Assembly: GCA_963710745.1 (NCBI GenBank)
Contig: CAVQBP010000006.1
Coordinates: forward strand, 1-64,000
Origin: CAVQBP01 sp963710745
Lineage (GTDB): Bacteria > Bacteroidota > Ignavibacteria > Ignavibacteriales > Ignavibacteriaceae
Length of the DNA stretch: 64,000 nt
Direction of reading: 5' to 3'
A program made the translations under genes and the position numbers. The notes under the pieces are model-generated. The model did no database searches. It was not told the origin of the DNA and saw nothing but the letters and a program-made list of their open reading frames with translations. Shown here piece after piece: positions 46,279 through 55,576 of the stretch; the first letter of the stretch is position 1, and each line of letters begins with the position of its first letter.

Positions 46279-47379
46279 ATGATTTTTTCCATTTGGTACA
46301 AATACAAATTTTTTATATCAATTGCATTTTTTATTATTCTTACGAATACGGCAAATATTTTAGGGAATAATTCCAAATTTCCTGATAGTACAAATGCTAA
46401 AAATAAAAGCAACTGTAATCCTTTCATTAATACTACATCGCCCAATAACATGGGAAGAATAAGAATGAAAGATTATCCTGATTTTATTCTTAGCAGAATA
46501 CCGCTGAACGATTCGATGATTAAATTGAATTTTGATTACAGGAATTCCTACTCACATGTTTATAATAGTCTTCAAACAGATTCGTTGAATAATATCTATA
46601 CTCCCAAATGGTACAGCATGATTACTAACCTTCCTAATGATATGGTCAGTTTCTACAATGAAGACATTAATGTACAGAAAATCCCGATTTATATTGGAAT
46701 AGCTGTATCAACTGCAGGATTAATATTAACAGATAATCAAAGCTGGAAAGCCTCCGACAAGTTTTATAAAAAATCCGGTTTTGATAAAAGTGCAAGTGAT
46801 ATTTTTGTGGAAATCGGAGACGGCAGGTCTCAATTTGGATTAGCAGCAGCTTTTGCATTATATGGTTTTGCATTTAAAGATAACAGGGCATTACGCACAG
46901 CAAGTGAAGTTGTAGAAGCAGTATTGGCAAGCGGTGCAGTCGTTCAGGTTATAAAACATATTACAGGCAGAGAGAGTCCTTTTGTTTCCACAAAACCAGG
47001 CGGTGCATGGAGATTTTTTCCGAATCAAATAGATTATCATAAACATGTTCCGGCTTACGATGCTTTCCCTTCAGGTCATTTGACCACTTCCCTGGCCGCT
47101 TTTACAGTAATTGCAGAAAATTATCCTGAACTGAAATGGATTAAGCCTGTTTCTTATACCGCAGAAGCTTTGCTGGCAGTAAGTATGGTGAACACAGGAA
47201 TTCATTGGTATAGTGATTATCCTCTTGCAATTTTCCTGGGTTATGAGTTCGGATATATTATTGCGCATCATGGCAATTCACATCAGGCTCAAGATAATAG
47301 CAGTAAAAGAGCCAAAATAGTTTTTGGCCCTTACTTTAATTATACAGGAAATGGATTATCAGTTTCTTTGGAATTTTAA
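46279..47379 (+). CDS. PAP2-superfamily phosphatase-like envelope protein
   Basis: 366 residues: N-terminal signal-type helix (FFISIAFFIILTNTANIL), ~140 residues of periplasmic sequence, then a PAP2 domain. Motif 1 is KHITGRESP (family K-x6-RP, second Arg replaced by Ser), motif 2 AFPSGHLTT is canonical, motif 3 SMVNTGIHWYSD keeps the catalytic His and Asp but has Met where the first Arg normally follows Ser. Two phosphate-binding arginines are therefore missing, so activity may be changed (inference). Lipid phosphatase role is expected from the family. Confidence 0.85.
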   Translation: MIFSIWYKYKFFISIAFFIILTNTANILGNNSKFPDSTNAKNKSNCNPFINTTSPNNMGRIRMKDYPDFILSRIPLNDSMIKLNFDYRNSYSHVYNSLQTDSLNNIYTPKWYSMITNLPNDMVSFYNEDINVQKIPIYIGIAVSTAGLILTDNQSWKASDKFYKKSGFDKSASDIFVEIGDGRSQFGLAAAFALYGFAFKDNRALRTASEVVEAVLASGAVVQVIKHITGRESPFVSTKPGGAWRFFPNQIDYHKHVPAYDAFPSGHLTTSLAAFTVIAENYPELKWIKPVSYTAEALLAVSMVNTGIHWYSDYPLAIFLGYEFGYIIAHHGNSHQAQDNSSKRAKIVFGPYFNYTGNGLSVSLEF

Positions 47380-47421
47380 TGTTTGTCTGAATACTCTGAC
47401 AAATTTGAATATTCTTGCCCT

Positions 47422-48891
47422 TTATTCATGAAGTTTAAAAACAATCGGTATTGTAATCTGTACCTTTACAGGTCTGCCTCTCTGCATGCCGGGTTTAAAT
47501 TTAGTCTCTTTAACAGCATTTATAGCTTCTTCATCACAGCCGGCTCCAAGACCTTTTAAAAGCTTTACATTTGTTACCGTCCCGGTTTCATCAACAAAAG
47601 CAGTAACAAAAACTTTCCCCGCTACACCTGCTTTTTTAGCCATATCAGGATATTTAATTTTCTTTTGAATTGCCTGGATACCACCTATAGGTTCAGGCAT
47701 ATCTTCCACAGCCACAAAGAACTGTGGTTCCTCCTCAATTATCTTTCTCTCTTTCGGCTGCTCTGCTATTTTTTCTTCCGAAGAAATTTTCATTTCTGGC
47801 TCGGTGTTTTTATCCGGAATATCTTTTGTGATATCTATTTCTGGTTCAATCAATTTCGGCTCAGGTAATGGAGCAGGTTGAACGTTATTTACAGCTTTGG
47901 TTGACAAAGGTTCTTTATCTAGCTTTACTTCTTTAATTTTTTCAGCTGAACCCGTATTAACTATACTCTCCGGCTTGGATGATTTAACTTTTTCAATCAA
48001 ATCTTCTACTTTTTCAGACTTTCCGGTTGTTTGGTTACTTTCTTCCTTTGAAGAGGATAAAAATAAAATAAATGGAATTGCAAGTACGATTAAAATAACC
48101 ACTATAACCAGATTACTTATCCGGTTTTGTTTTAATGATTTATTGTTTGTTCCGGGTCTATTATTTTTTGTTTCAAAATTTTTGTTCCGGCTGTTCGTTT
48201 CCTTTTCAATTAATTGATCATTTTCAGAAGAATTTAAATCTTTCAGGAAATCAGCAGCCTTCTCCTCGCCTTTTTTTAACTCATTTATAACATTAACTTT
48301 TTCTTTATTACTAGATGTAATTTTATTTTTTAATTCCCGTTTCGCTTCTGTATCTTTAGATGGTTTTTCATCTGAAGTATCCGGGAGCCCGGAAGGGTTT
48401 GATACCTTTGATAAAATGAAGTCTTTACCGAATATGGCTTTTGCCTCAGTCTTATCTCCGTTATTCTTATTGGTTATTTTCATCTCTTCATTCGGTTTTT
48501 CGTCATAGGTTTCCTGCTGAGAAACAAAATATTCTTTATCAGATGGAATATTTTCTAGAGTTGCTTCCTGTTTTTCCGGAATATTTTTTTGTGAATAAAT
48601 TTGTTTAACGGTTTCGTTTTTGGGAACAATACTATCAGGCTGTTCTACCGGTTCAGCTAAACCTTTTAATTTACATGCCTTTTTTATTAGTTCATTTTTT
48701 AGATTTTCAGGAGGGTTTGAAACTATGGGAGAGACCGAAAGAATAGCTATTAAATTCTGATATTCACCGAGTTCTTTCCATGGAAAAGATTCATCATCTC
48801 TTTTTAAAAATTGAAGAGCTTCTGCATTTTCTTTATCACTGAAGTTTAACACCTCCAATTTTATTAAATCGGTTATAATATTTTTATCCAT
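47422..48891 (-). CDS. TonB energy-transducer domain protein with anti-sigma-like N-terminus
   Basis: 489 residues. C-terminal TonB domain 399-489 (GGIQAIQKKIKYPDMAKKAG, VFVTAFVDETGTV, FKPGMQRGRPVKVQITIPI). One membrane helix at 259-279 (SNLVIVVILIVLAIPFILFL). The cytosolic side begins LIKLEVLNFSDKENAEALQF, then a short alpha-helical region ending PPENLKNELIKKACK at ~60-75, the pattern of RskA-type anti-sigma N-termini (E-x-L-x-x-x-E, then P-x-L-R-x-x-L). Acidic/basic low-complexity linkers lie between. Start is 1 bp after the ECF sigma gene stop, the place of an anti-sigma gene. Fusion function is my inference. Confidence 0.82.
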   Translation of the reverse strand: MDKNIITDLIKLEVLNFSDKENAEALQFLKRDDESFPWKELGEYQNLIAILSVSPIVSNPPENLKNELIKKACKLKGLAEPVEQPDSIVPKNETVKQIYSQKNIPEKQEATLENIPSDKEYFVSQQETYDEKPNEEMKITNKNNGDKTEAKAIFGKDFILSKVSNPSGLPDTSDEKPSKDTEAKRELKNKITSSNKEKVNVINELKKGEEKAADFLKDLNSSENDQLIEKETNSRNKNFETKNNRPGTNNKSLKQNRISNLVIVVILIVLAIPFILFLSSSKEESNQTTGKSEKVEDLIEKVKSSKPESIVNTGSAEKIKEVKLDKEPLSTKAVNNVQPAPLPEPKLIEPEIDITKDIPDKNTEPEMKISSEEKIAEQPKERKIIEEEPQFFVAVEDMPEPIGGIQAIQKKIKYPDMAKKAGVAGKVFVTAFVDETGTVTNVKLLKGLGAGCDEEAINAVKETKFKPGMQRGRPVKVQITIPIVFKLHE

Positions 48892-48892
48892 A

Positions 48893-49390
48893 TTACTTAA
48901 TCAGCTTCTCCATAAGAATTCCCATTACAGATTGTATTTTGGATTTAACTGCAGCTTCCGGAATACCGAGTTCGTCAGCTATCAATTTTTCATCCGGCCC
49001 TTTATTAAATGCAAGAAAAAAAAGATTCTTTTGATCTTCCGAAAGGCTATTTACAACCTCCGAAATTTCATTGCTTTGTTTTAAAATATATTCTCTCTCC
49101 AGAGATTCGATACTCCGTGAAAGCTGAGGCAATATATTTAAAATTTCATATTCATCATTGTAGTCGGTCAGATTTGCATCGCCCCTCATTCTCTTTAATT
49201 CATCTATTGCTTTATTTCTTACAAGAAATATCATCCATGTATAAACATTATTTATAATGAAATCGAATTCCTCCGCCCATCTCCAGATAATTAAAAAGGA
49301 TTCCGATAATACTTTACCGGCTTTTTCTTTATCCCCTACTATTTTAATTGCCATAGTATAAAGTAAAGGGGCGTACCGATCATAAAGCAA
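48893..49390 (-). CDS. ECF-type RNA polymerase sigma factor, N-terminus frameshifted
   Basis: 165 residues visible. Region 2: LLYDRYAPLLYTMAIKIVGD, ESFLIIWRWAEEFDF, and VYTWMIFLVRNKAIDELKR; region 4: LSEDQKNLFFLAFNKGPDEK and IADELGIPEAAVKSKIQSVM. The reading frame opens only at TTG 49390, but the preceding frame from TTG 49466 (AGGA upstream) reads NDKEIFLKICKNDLKA, the expected first helix, and joins after removing one base near 49395. So the true gene is probably 48893-49466 with one indel. Cotranscribed with the TonB/anti-sigma-like protein. Confidence 0.85.
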   Translation of the reverse strand: MLYDRYAPLLYTMAIKIVGDKEKAGKVLSESFLIIWRWAEEFDFIINNVYTWMIFLVRNKAIDELKRMRGDANLTDYNDEYEILNILPQLSRSIESLEREYILKQSNEISEVVNSLSEDQKNLFFLAFNKGPDEKLIADELGIPEAAVKSKIQSVMGILMEKLIK

Positions 49391-50050
49391 ATCGAGAAGC
49401 TTTTAAATCATTCTTGCAGATCTTAAGGAAAATTTCTTTATCATTAATAAAATTATTTTTAATCAACGGATCCTCATAAAGTTTTACCGGATATACCAGC
49501 AGAATAAAAGGAAAATATTATGCCATTTTTTAAGTTTTTTAACTTGTAATAGCTAATTCAGTATTTGTCATTTCTACCTAATGAGCGGATCTCAAAGGTA
49601 AAAATTACATGAAAATAAAAGGCAGTTCTGTAGAGAAGATGTTCGAAGGATGCAAAAGCTGCAGGAACCTATTTGCGATAATAAAATCTTTTAATAACCA
49701 GGATTCGGGTTTTGCTTACATTTTAGCTACTTCTGAATGAAAATATTTTAGGAATCCCCATACTTTGCACGTATAATATAATCTTTTATAATATGTATCA
49801 TCCTGAAATGTTTGAGCATTTATAAAATTTATGCAGATTACAAAAATTACAAGAATAGTTAAAAACAATTTTTCATAATAACTCCTTCAATATAATCTTA
49901 TTAATTGGAATAAGTTATCCGAAATTGGACGATTAAATCGAAAATTTGTAAAACTCCGAATGCAATATCGCCTTGAATGGAATAGAAAAACGATTATTAT
50001 TAATAGTTTCATTTTTGAATAACTAACCCATGATTTATTTCTTCCTTATT

Positions 50051-50225
50051 GTCGTTATGGTAGGAATGCCTGTTACCAGACGTCCTCCGCACTGGTTTTG
50101 AACAAAGTGCTTTAAGCGGCTTACCAGCCGAAGCTTTAGCGTAGGTCGGAGCATTTACTTTAAAAATTTCTAAAATGCCGAGTGCGGGAACGCTGGCTTA
50201 AAATGTTTTATTAGGCTTACATTTT
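50051..50225. repeat. composite intergenic repeat, copy 1
   Basis: GTCGTTATGGTAGGAATGCC and TGTTACCAGACGTCC match the 51.4/57.5-kb repeats; TTTAAGCGGCTTACCAGCCG and AAGCTTTAGCGTAGG match the 55.5/56.6-kb elements, including a shared tail ending in AAATGTTTT. Downstream (3') of the lipoprotein gene. Confidence 0.6.
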
Positions 50226-50341
50226 CAATTATTAATTGTAGTTACGCAACTATCCTTTAAGGTCAGTTCCTAAGGTCCTTGAAGGATGCTTTTTAAGTAA
50301 ACTAGTGTTCTGTAACTAACACTTCTATACATTTGACTTGG

Positions 50342-50365
50342 CTGTCATGGACCAGTCCATGACAG
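50342..50365. repeat. perfect 11-bp-stem hairpin
   Basis: CTGTCATGGAC and GTCCATGACAG are exact reverse complements separated by 2 bases. Lies ~100 bp after the lipoprotein stop; no T-run, so more like a REP-type palindrome than a terminator. Confidence 0.8.
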
Positions 50366-50461
50366 GAACATTTAGAAATATATAAAAAATAATTCCCACT
50401 CATGGTTTGGACCCAAAATGAAAGAATTTTGCGTAACTTCAGTCATTAAAATAAATATGCC

Positions 50462-51052
50462 TTACTTGAGAGTGATAGAGATAAGGCTCAAACTGTTTTT
50501 TATGTATACCTTGCCAGAATTCATGCTTGAATAATAGTCTTCAGCTACTAATCCTACTCCTGGCGAAAGATAATCATCTACAACTGGCTTGCCGTTATAA
50601 AATATTCGATATAAATAACAGGTATATTTGTTTAGAGAAGTATTAACTATTGTATCTTTTGATGCTACAATCACTGAATCTGCGAAGAAATGCCAAACAT
50701 CTCCCACATTACAGGGATATTTATAAAGAATGGTTTGTAAACCATTCGACATCATCCAAAGTCCGTCAGATCTGTCTGTATAATAAACCCCTGTACTGCT
50801 ATTATAAATTTTATACCAAGTTTCATTACTAGCAGCCGTATCTGTTGAAATTGAAATTGATGTATTTCCATAATTGGAAATCTTTCCTGTGCTATCAAAA
50901 ATTACTACATGGTAACCCCACGTATTACCTATCTTAAGCGGCCAAATTTGCTGTTGAGTTTCTGAAGGACCAACGGGATTATTACTTTTTTTACATGATG
51001 AAAGCATAAATAATGTAAAAGAAATGAGTAAAAATATTAAAAGTGATTTCAT
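50462..51052 (-). CDS. lipoprotein of unknown function
   Basis: 196 residues from the ATG at 51052, preceded by AGGAGGAG; a longer frame to 51109 lacks an RBS. Signal peptide MKSLLIFLLISFTLFMLSSC with lipobox LSSC. The mature part begins KKSNNPVGPSETQQQIWPL and continues IGNTWGYHVVIFDSTGKI, a start pattern common in Ignavibacteria secreted proteins (W-P-L-x-x-G-N-x-W). No enzyme motif. Single-gene unit flanked on both sides by repeat-bearing spacers. Confidence 0.78.
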   Translation of the reverse strand: MKSLLIFLLISFTLFMLSSCKKSNNPVGPSETQQQIWPLKIGNTWGYHVVIFDSTGKISNYGNTSISISTDTAASNETWYKIYNSSTGVYYTDRSDGLWMMSNGLQTILYKYPCNVGDVWHFFADSVIVASKDTIVNTSLNKYTCYLYRIFYNGKPVVDDYLSPGVGLVAEDYYSSMNSGKVYIKNSLSLISITLK

Positions 51053-51389
51053 TTTAACTCCTCCTGTCTTACCTGGTTTCGGTAATTGTCTATTGTTTGA
51101 TTTTTGCATCTATTATTCTAATTCCTAATAGAAGAATTTTGCTAATTCTTATTATATAATATCATTAATAAAATTATTATTTTATTTCCTTATTTAGTAG
51201 ATGCAGAGTACTTAACAAATAGACGAATGAACAATAAAAATATTACAATTTTGAATGCATAATATTTGTGTTAAACCTTGTTTTAAAAACCTTTAATGAA
51301 TTCAACTGATTACATACATAAAGTTAGTGACAATATTTTAGCTGAATCTTTTCCCTGTAAGTAACTATATTTTTATTTTGTTTTCATAG

Positions 51390-51730
51390 CCGTCGTGGTA
51401 GAAATGTCTGTTACCAGGCATTCCACACACAGATCCCGGCGTGCAGTTATTCCGCACCGGGATAAAAATACTGCTTAATTTATAACCGCCAAAGATTACA
51501 AAATTATTATCCACGACTCCGCCTCATCACTCCCGTAAACACAAGCTATGATGTAATTCTTAAACTAATTTTAATTATAAAATCCCAATGAGGATAAATA
51601 GATTGGCCGGATGAAGAGAAATGTCCCATTTTCCCCATACCTCGAAAGAGATTGCCCACAACTTTTTACGACCATTTCAAATTATATTGAAAAAATTAAT
51701 TTTCCAAGATAATTCTTAAAAAAAGTAAAA
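51390..51730. repeat. long intergenic repeat, copy 2
   Basis: Starts CGTCGTGGTAGAAATGTCTG and continues TTACCAGGCATTCCACACAC; after ~90 unmatched bases resumes with ATTATCCACGACTCCGCC through TTGCCCACAACTTTTTACG to TTTTCCAAGATAATTCTT. The same order occurs at 57490-57970. Non-coding in all frames. Confidence 0.85.
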
Positions 51731-51937
51731 ATTTACAAAAGCGATTTTTATTATAAAGAACTTGTAGTAGATAAAAGAAGATGGATGAGAAGATTAGGAG
51801 GCTGGGAAGAGAGAATTAGGAACCTGAACTGAATTTATTCTTATTATTAAATAGTAATTATTTTGATACATTTAGGATCTCAAAAAGAACTGGGAATAGA
51901 CCTCATATTTCTAATTGAACAAAAAAAAGTCTCAGTT

Positions 51938-52101
51938 GCTTAACCAAATGATATTAAGATTGATCATACCTGGTATCTCTATATTGTCAAACCTTCATAT
52001 ACCTAAATCATACTATTCACCTGATATGGTACCGGAAAAATCAAATTATCCACATGACTTCTACTCTGAAATAATATGCTTTTACCAAACTGATGTTAGG
52101 C
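51938..52101 (-). other. attC-like box pair downstream of the VOC gene
   Basis: In the gene sense, GCCTAAC (plus 52095-52101) follows the VOC stop and GTTAAGC (plus 51938-51944) lies 150 bp further; these fit the RYYYAAC/GTTRRRY ends of integron attC sites. Internal L boxes are not convincing. Suggestive only. Confidence 0.35.
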
Positions 52102-52133
52102 GTTCGTTTTTTCATCAGTTAGTTTTGTCAGTT

Positions 52134-52556
52134 TTATTTTGGGTCAAAATCCACCATCCATTCAATGCCGAATTTATCTCTAAACATTCCAAAATATGAA
52201 CCCCAAGGACTCTCGCCAATAGGAGCTTCAATATTTCCGCCTGCTGACAGTCCGTTAAATAATTTGTTGGCTTCTTCACGACTTTCTGCACTAATAAATA
52301 TCTTAGATCTGTTTTCATTTTCATTTACTCGTCCCATACTTTCTGGAACGTCATTGGCCATTAAAATGTTTTTGCCAATAGGAAGTTCAATGAGCATTAT
52401 CTTATTTGCATCTTTCTCTGCTACTGGAAATTCAGAGCTTGATATATCTTTGAAGCGTATTATCTTTGCGAACTCTCCGCCAAATACTGATTTGTAAAAA
52501 TTGAATGCTTCTTCAGCATTTCCGTTAAAGTTAATATGTGGATTGATGAGTGCCAT
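52134..52556 (-). CDS. VOC-family (PhnB/glyoxalase-like) protein
   Basis: 140 residues. Begins INPHINFNGNAEEAFNFYKS then VFGGEFAKIIRFKD, the PhnB-like (3-demethylubiquinone-9 3-methyltransferase-like) VOC pattern, and ends GSYFGMFRDKFGIEWMVDFD. One compact VOC domain pair; metal ligands are not obvious. Common as a single-gene cassette cargo in integrons and in environmental genomes. Function unknown. Stand-alone gene on the minus strand. Confidence 0.9.
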   Translation of the reverse strand: MALINPHINFNGNAEEAFNFYKSVFGGEFAKIIRFKDISSSEFPVAEKDANKIMLIELPIGKNILMANDVPESMGRVNENENRSKIFISAESREEANKLFNGLSAGGNIEAPIGESPWGSYFGMFRDKFGIEWMVDFDPK

Positions 52557-52896
52557 AATTTTATTTAACCTCCTGTAATAATTTTACATTAAATAGTTCT
52601 TAAAAATTGGCTTTGTTAGTATATAAATATCACCAACATAGAGCATATTATTGCAGTGTAAATGCGACAATATTAGAGGCTGAATACGACAAGTATTGTT
52701 AGTGAATCCTTAAAATACTAAGATATTTATTTATATCTTAAAGGATTTTATAACAAAATCCCCGGAAGAAAAGCCGGGAATTAAAGCTAGAAAAATTAAA
52801 CCTAAGGGGTATTATGTCGAAAGATGTTGAGGTGGTGATATCGAGAAGAAAGTGTACCTATCATTTATAGCATATAATTGGGGTGTTAATTTCCGA
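52557..52896. other. intergenic region
   Basis: 340 bp; a weak hairpin (TCCCCGGAAGAAAAGCCGGGA at 52759) is the only structure seen. Confidence 0.4.
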
Positions 52897-53589
52897 TCAT
52901 ACTATTTTAATCTTCAAGATATTTTTAATAACATCCACCGTAAATGGATCCCCGTGTCCCGGATAAATCATCTTTGCACCTTTTTGAATAATTATTTTCC
53001 AACTTTCCCTGACTTCTTCAATATCTTCTGCAAATATGGGTAAACCTGGTTTGAGCCTAAATGGAAGATTATTATGTGCCAGGCATCCTACAAATGCCTC
53101 ACCGGTTTCTAAAAGAACGCTTACAGAACCTTTAGTATGTCCGGGTGTATATATTATTTTACCTCTTATTCCGAATTCGTACAATGGATAATCTGAATTG
53201 TCGAGTATAATGTCCGCTTTACCTCCGGGCGATTTTAATAGGATTTTGGTTATTGGGTAAGATAATAAATGCGAAACACGTCCCCATAAATTTACTCCCG
53301 GCGGGAAATTATAAATGGAATTTTCAAAATTATTTTTATCATTTTCATGAATCGCAATTTTTGCTCCTGTGATAAATTTTATATCTCTTGCAGATCCCAC
53401 ATGATCAAAATCGCCATGTGTTAGAATAATTAAACGAATATTATTTGGTGGAAAATCTAAATTTGAAATGAATTTTTGAAACTTATTCAGTTTATTAGGT
53501 GGTGCACCGTCAATCATTATAATTCCTTCATCCCGGATAAGATAACAACTGTTAATACCAAATTTAATTCTATAGATTTGTACTGCCAT
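52897..53589 (-). CDS. MBL-fold metallo-hydrolase
   Basis: 230 residues of the metallo-beta-lactamase fold. Metal motif LTHGDFDHVGSA gives His58, Asp60, Asp62, His63; the second His of HxHxDH is Asp60. Later ligands: the PGHTKGSVSV His, the Asp/Cys region VGCLAHN and the terminal YPGHGDPF. The H-x-D-x-D-H variant is known in part of this superfamily. Two-metal hydrolase of unknown substrate, cytosolic. Single-gene unit; preceded by a good spacer from the coiled-coil pseudogene. Confidence 0.9.
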   Translation of the reverse strand: MAVQIYRIKFGINSCYLIRDEGIIMIDGAPPNKLNKFQKFISNLDFPPNNIRLIILTHGDFDHVGSARDIKFITGAKIAIHENDKNNFENSIYNFPPGVNLWGRVSHLLSYPITKILLKSPGGKADIILDNSDYPLYEFGIRGKIIYTPGHTKGSVSVLLETGEAFVGCLAHNNLPFRLKPGLPIFAEDIEEVRESWKIIIQKGAKMIYPGHGDPFTVDVIKNILKIKIV

Positions 53590-53996
53590 TTAATGAATCC
53601 TCCCTTCTGTCTCTTAAATATGATCTCAATAAATTAGCCAAAATCAATGAGTTCTATTATTACTTTGCCCTCTTTAATAATCCTGGATAACTTGGGAATT
53701 AAACTATATTAAAAATATATATTCGCAAGCTCAACTAGAAATTATTTATACATAAGGACTGATTAGTTTAGCAGTAGTTCTGGAAGAAATGGGTATTTGG
53801 TGCAGCTCTCTCAAAGAGAATAAAACAATATTTTAGAAATAAAGAGAGTCATAGAAACAATATGAGGCAGTTGTGCAAATGTTTAGTTTTAATAACGATT
53901 TTTTTTATAAATTTAGCCGGGGATTTTTATTTCCTCTTGACTTTTATCCTACGTTTTGACAATTAAATGATTTTTTTTTCATAAACCGTTAAAAAT
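53590..53996. other. AT-rich intergenic region
   Basis: 407 bp with no gene or repeat recognised. Confidence 0.4.
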
Positions 53997-54322
53997 CTAT
54001 TTAGTCTTATCAAAAAGTTCTTCAAACTTTGCTGTCATAGTGGGATTCCCACTCGTCAATTTTTTTATAGTTAGATCTTCCGCCTTATTATTAGCCAATC
54101 GGAGATTATTTTCAGAAGATAACAATGCTTCTTTAGTCTTCTGAAGATGATCAATAGTTTTGTCAATTTCGTCGATCGCAGTTTTAAATTTACGACTCGC
54201 TAGTTCATAGTTTCCTGCTAATCTCTCCTTAAACGAGTTTATATAATTTTTAAATAAGAAAAATAAGCAATGGGAATAAACAACAAATAAAGTCTTACTA
54301 ATGTTTTTTTATCGACTGTCAT
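53997..54322 (-). pseudogene. coiled-coil membrane-anchored protein, frameshifted
   Basis: From ATG 54322: MTVDKKTLVRLYLLFIPIAY and FSYLKII, one membrane helix, then stop. In another frame the chain continues NSFKERLAGNYELASRKF, AIDEIDKTIDHLQKTKEAL, NNLRLANNKAEDLTIKKL and ends FEELFDKTK at 53997, a heptad-like helix. One indel near 54240 in an A-run joins them into ~108 residues. No family recognised; too short for a domain match, but the two halves fit one gene. Confidence 0.65.
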
Positions 54323-54344
54323 AAATTTTAATTACTTGAATTGT

Positions 54345-54400
54345 CAGTACATCAACACATTTAAGCCGCAGCCCGGAAGTAACTAAAATATTCATGGACT
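54345..54400. repeat. short element downstream of the MDR oxidoreductase
   Basis: ACATTTAAGCCGCAGCCCGG resembles GCATTTAAGC at 55406 and TTGCAGCCCGG at 56438, parts of the attC-like elements behind the next two genes. Same relative place: just after a minus-strand gene's stop. Confidence 0.45.
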
Positions 54401-54418
54401 TTTTATTTATTAAAGATG

Positions 54419-55366
54419 TCAGGTTTTACCATTATGCTTAATTTTTATTACAACATTCCCTTTTTTATGTCCTTTATCAACATATCTATGAGCTTCTACT
54501 ATTTCTTCCATTGGATAACATCTGTCTATTACCGTTCTTAGCTTTCCCGATTCGCAGAGTTCTTTTAAGGTCTTGAGATCTTCAACTTTTAATTTTATGT
54601 TGCCGGACATACTGAGGACGTTTAGATAGTGCCCTGACTTAGAGAGGGATTTTTTCCGTTTTAATGCTTCAATCTTCCCTACAGCATCATATATAACGTC
54701 GTAGACTTCTCCATTCTTTGTAAAATCCTCTTTAGTGTAATCAATTACTTTATCCGCACCGAGTGATTTTACCAAATCGAGATTCGAAGCGCTGCATACA
54801 GCTGTAACGTCTGCACCTAAGTATTTAGCAATCTGTATTGCATATGTACCTACACTTCCCGAAGCTCCATATATTAATACTTTCTGGCCTTTCCGGATAT
54901 TAGCTTTTCTGAGATGTATCAATGCAGTTATTCCGCCGTTAGAAACAGGTGCGGCTTCTTCGTGAGTCATATTAGCCGGTTTGATTGCAAGAATCCCATT
55001 TTCGGGAATACAGCAATATTGTGCATAAGTACCAAATCGAAATTCAGTGGATGCAAAAACAGGATCTCCTACTTTAAATAAAGTAACATCTTTACCTATT
55101 GTTTCTATTTCCCCAGAGAGTTCCATCCCGAGTATTTTTTTCCTCGGCTTATTAAATCCAACAATAATCCTCATCATTGGCTTGAAGAAGAAATCTTTAA
55201 CAGGTCCTAATCCAGGTTTAAAGCGACGGATCTTAGTATCGCCAATATGCGCTGTTGTAGCTAATATTTTTATGAGTACTTCATTCGGTTTGGGAAAAGG
55301 TTTTTCAACTTCTATAATCTGAAGAACTTCTGGGGGACCGTATTTTGTACAGATAACAGCTCTCAT
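54419..55366 (-). CDS. NAD(P)H-dependent MDR oxidoreductase (quinone reductase-like)
   Basis: 315 residues, medium-chain dehydrogenase/reductase without zinc cysteines. GMELSGEIETIGKDVTLFKV, the cofactor motif LIYGASGSVGTYAIQIAKYL and VDYTKEDF are typical of the quinone oxidoreductase/enoyl reductase-like branch. AYxG-type A-S-G-x-V-G favours NADPH. Substrate unknown. Single-gene unit, with an attC-like pair between it and the FkbM gene upstream. Confidence 0.9.
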   Translation of the reverse strand: MRAVICTKYGPPEVLQIIEVEKPFPKPNEVLIKILATTAHIGDTKIRRFKPGLGPVKDFFFKPMMRIIVGFNKPRKKILGMELSGEIETIGKDVTLFKVGDPVFASTEFRFGTYAQYCCIPENGILAIKPANMTHEEAAPVSNGGITALIHLRKANIRKGQKVLIYGASGSVGTYAIQIAKYLGADVTAVCSASNLDLVKSLGADKVIDYTKEDFTKNGEVYDVIYDAVGKIEALKRKKSLSKSGHYLNVLSMSGNIKLKVEDLKTLKELCESGKLRTVIDRCYPMEEIVEAHRYVDKGHKKGNVVIKIKHNGKT

Positions 55367-55391
55367 AGTAATCCTTAAATAAATATTAAAT

Positions 55392-55530
55392 ACCTAACCC
55401 GCCGCATTTAAGCTATTCGGAAATTATGACAAGAAATTATAAGAGAACTTCAGTTGAATTTACCTGCCAAACTTGACAGGCAAGATACTTTAAATGGTTC
55501 ACCAACCGACTTGTCCACCGAAAGTTAGGT
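55392..55530 (-). other. attC-like element behind the FkbM gene
   Basis: ACCTAAC (55392) and GTTAGGT (55524) are exact reverse complements 139 bp apart, matching attC R''/R' boxes. In the gene sense the ends read ACCTAACTTTCGGTGGACAA and GCTTAAATGCGGCGG before GTTAGGT; AAG-CGG and CCG-CTT could pair as L boxes with unpaired bases between. No integrase in the window. Confidence 0.45.
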
Positions 55531-55576
55531 GGTATTATTTAAATGGATTTTTCCTATTTCTTTTAAAAATGAAATT

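Larger units (their letters stand above)
49467..50461. other. intergenic region with hairpins and repeat elements
   Basis: About 1 kb. A small plus frame 49609-49740 (MKIKGSSVEKMFEGCKSC then RNLFAIIK) has a CKSC motif but a weak RBS; treat as doubtful. 50051-50230 holds sequence related to repeats at 51.4, 55.5, 56.6 and 57.5 kb. A perfect hairpin is at 50342. Confidence 0.45.
51110..52133. other. 1-kb intergenic region with long repeat and attC-like boxes
   Basis: Contains the long repeat copy at 51390-51730 and the attC-like pair at 51938-52101. A plus frame at 51915-52199 has no domain or RBS and overlaps the VOC gene antisense; not accepted. Confidence 0.5.

Noticed and set aside
51915..52199. 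Plus-strand 94-residue frame before the VOC gene
   Set aside because: Overlaps the VOC gene antisense, no RBS, no domain.
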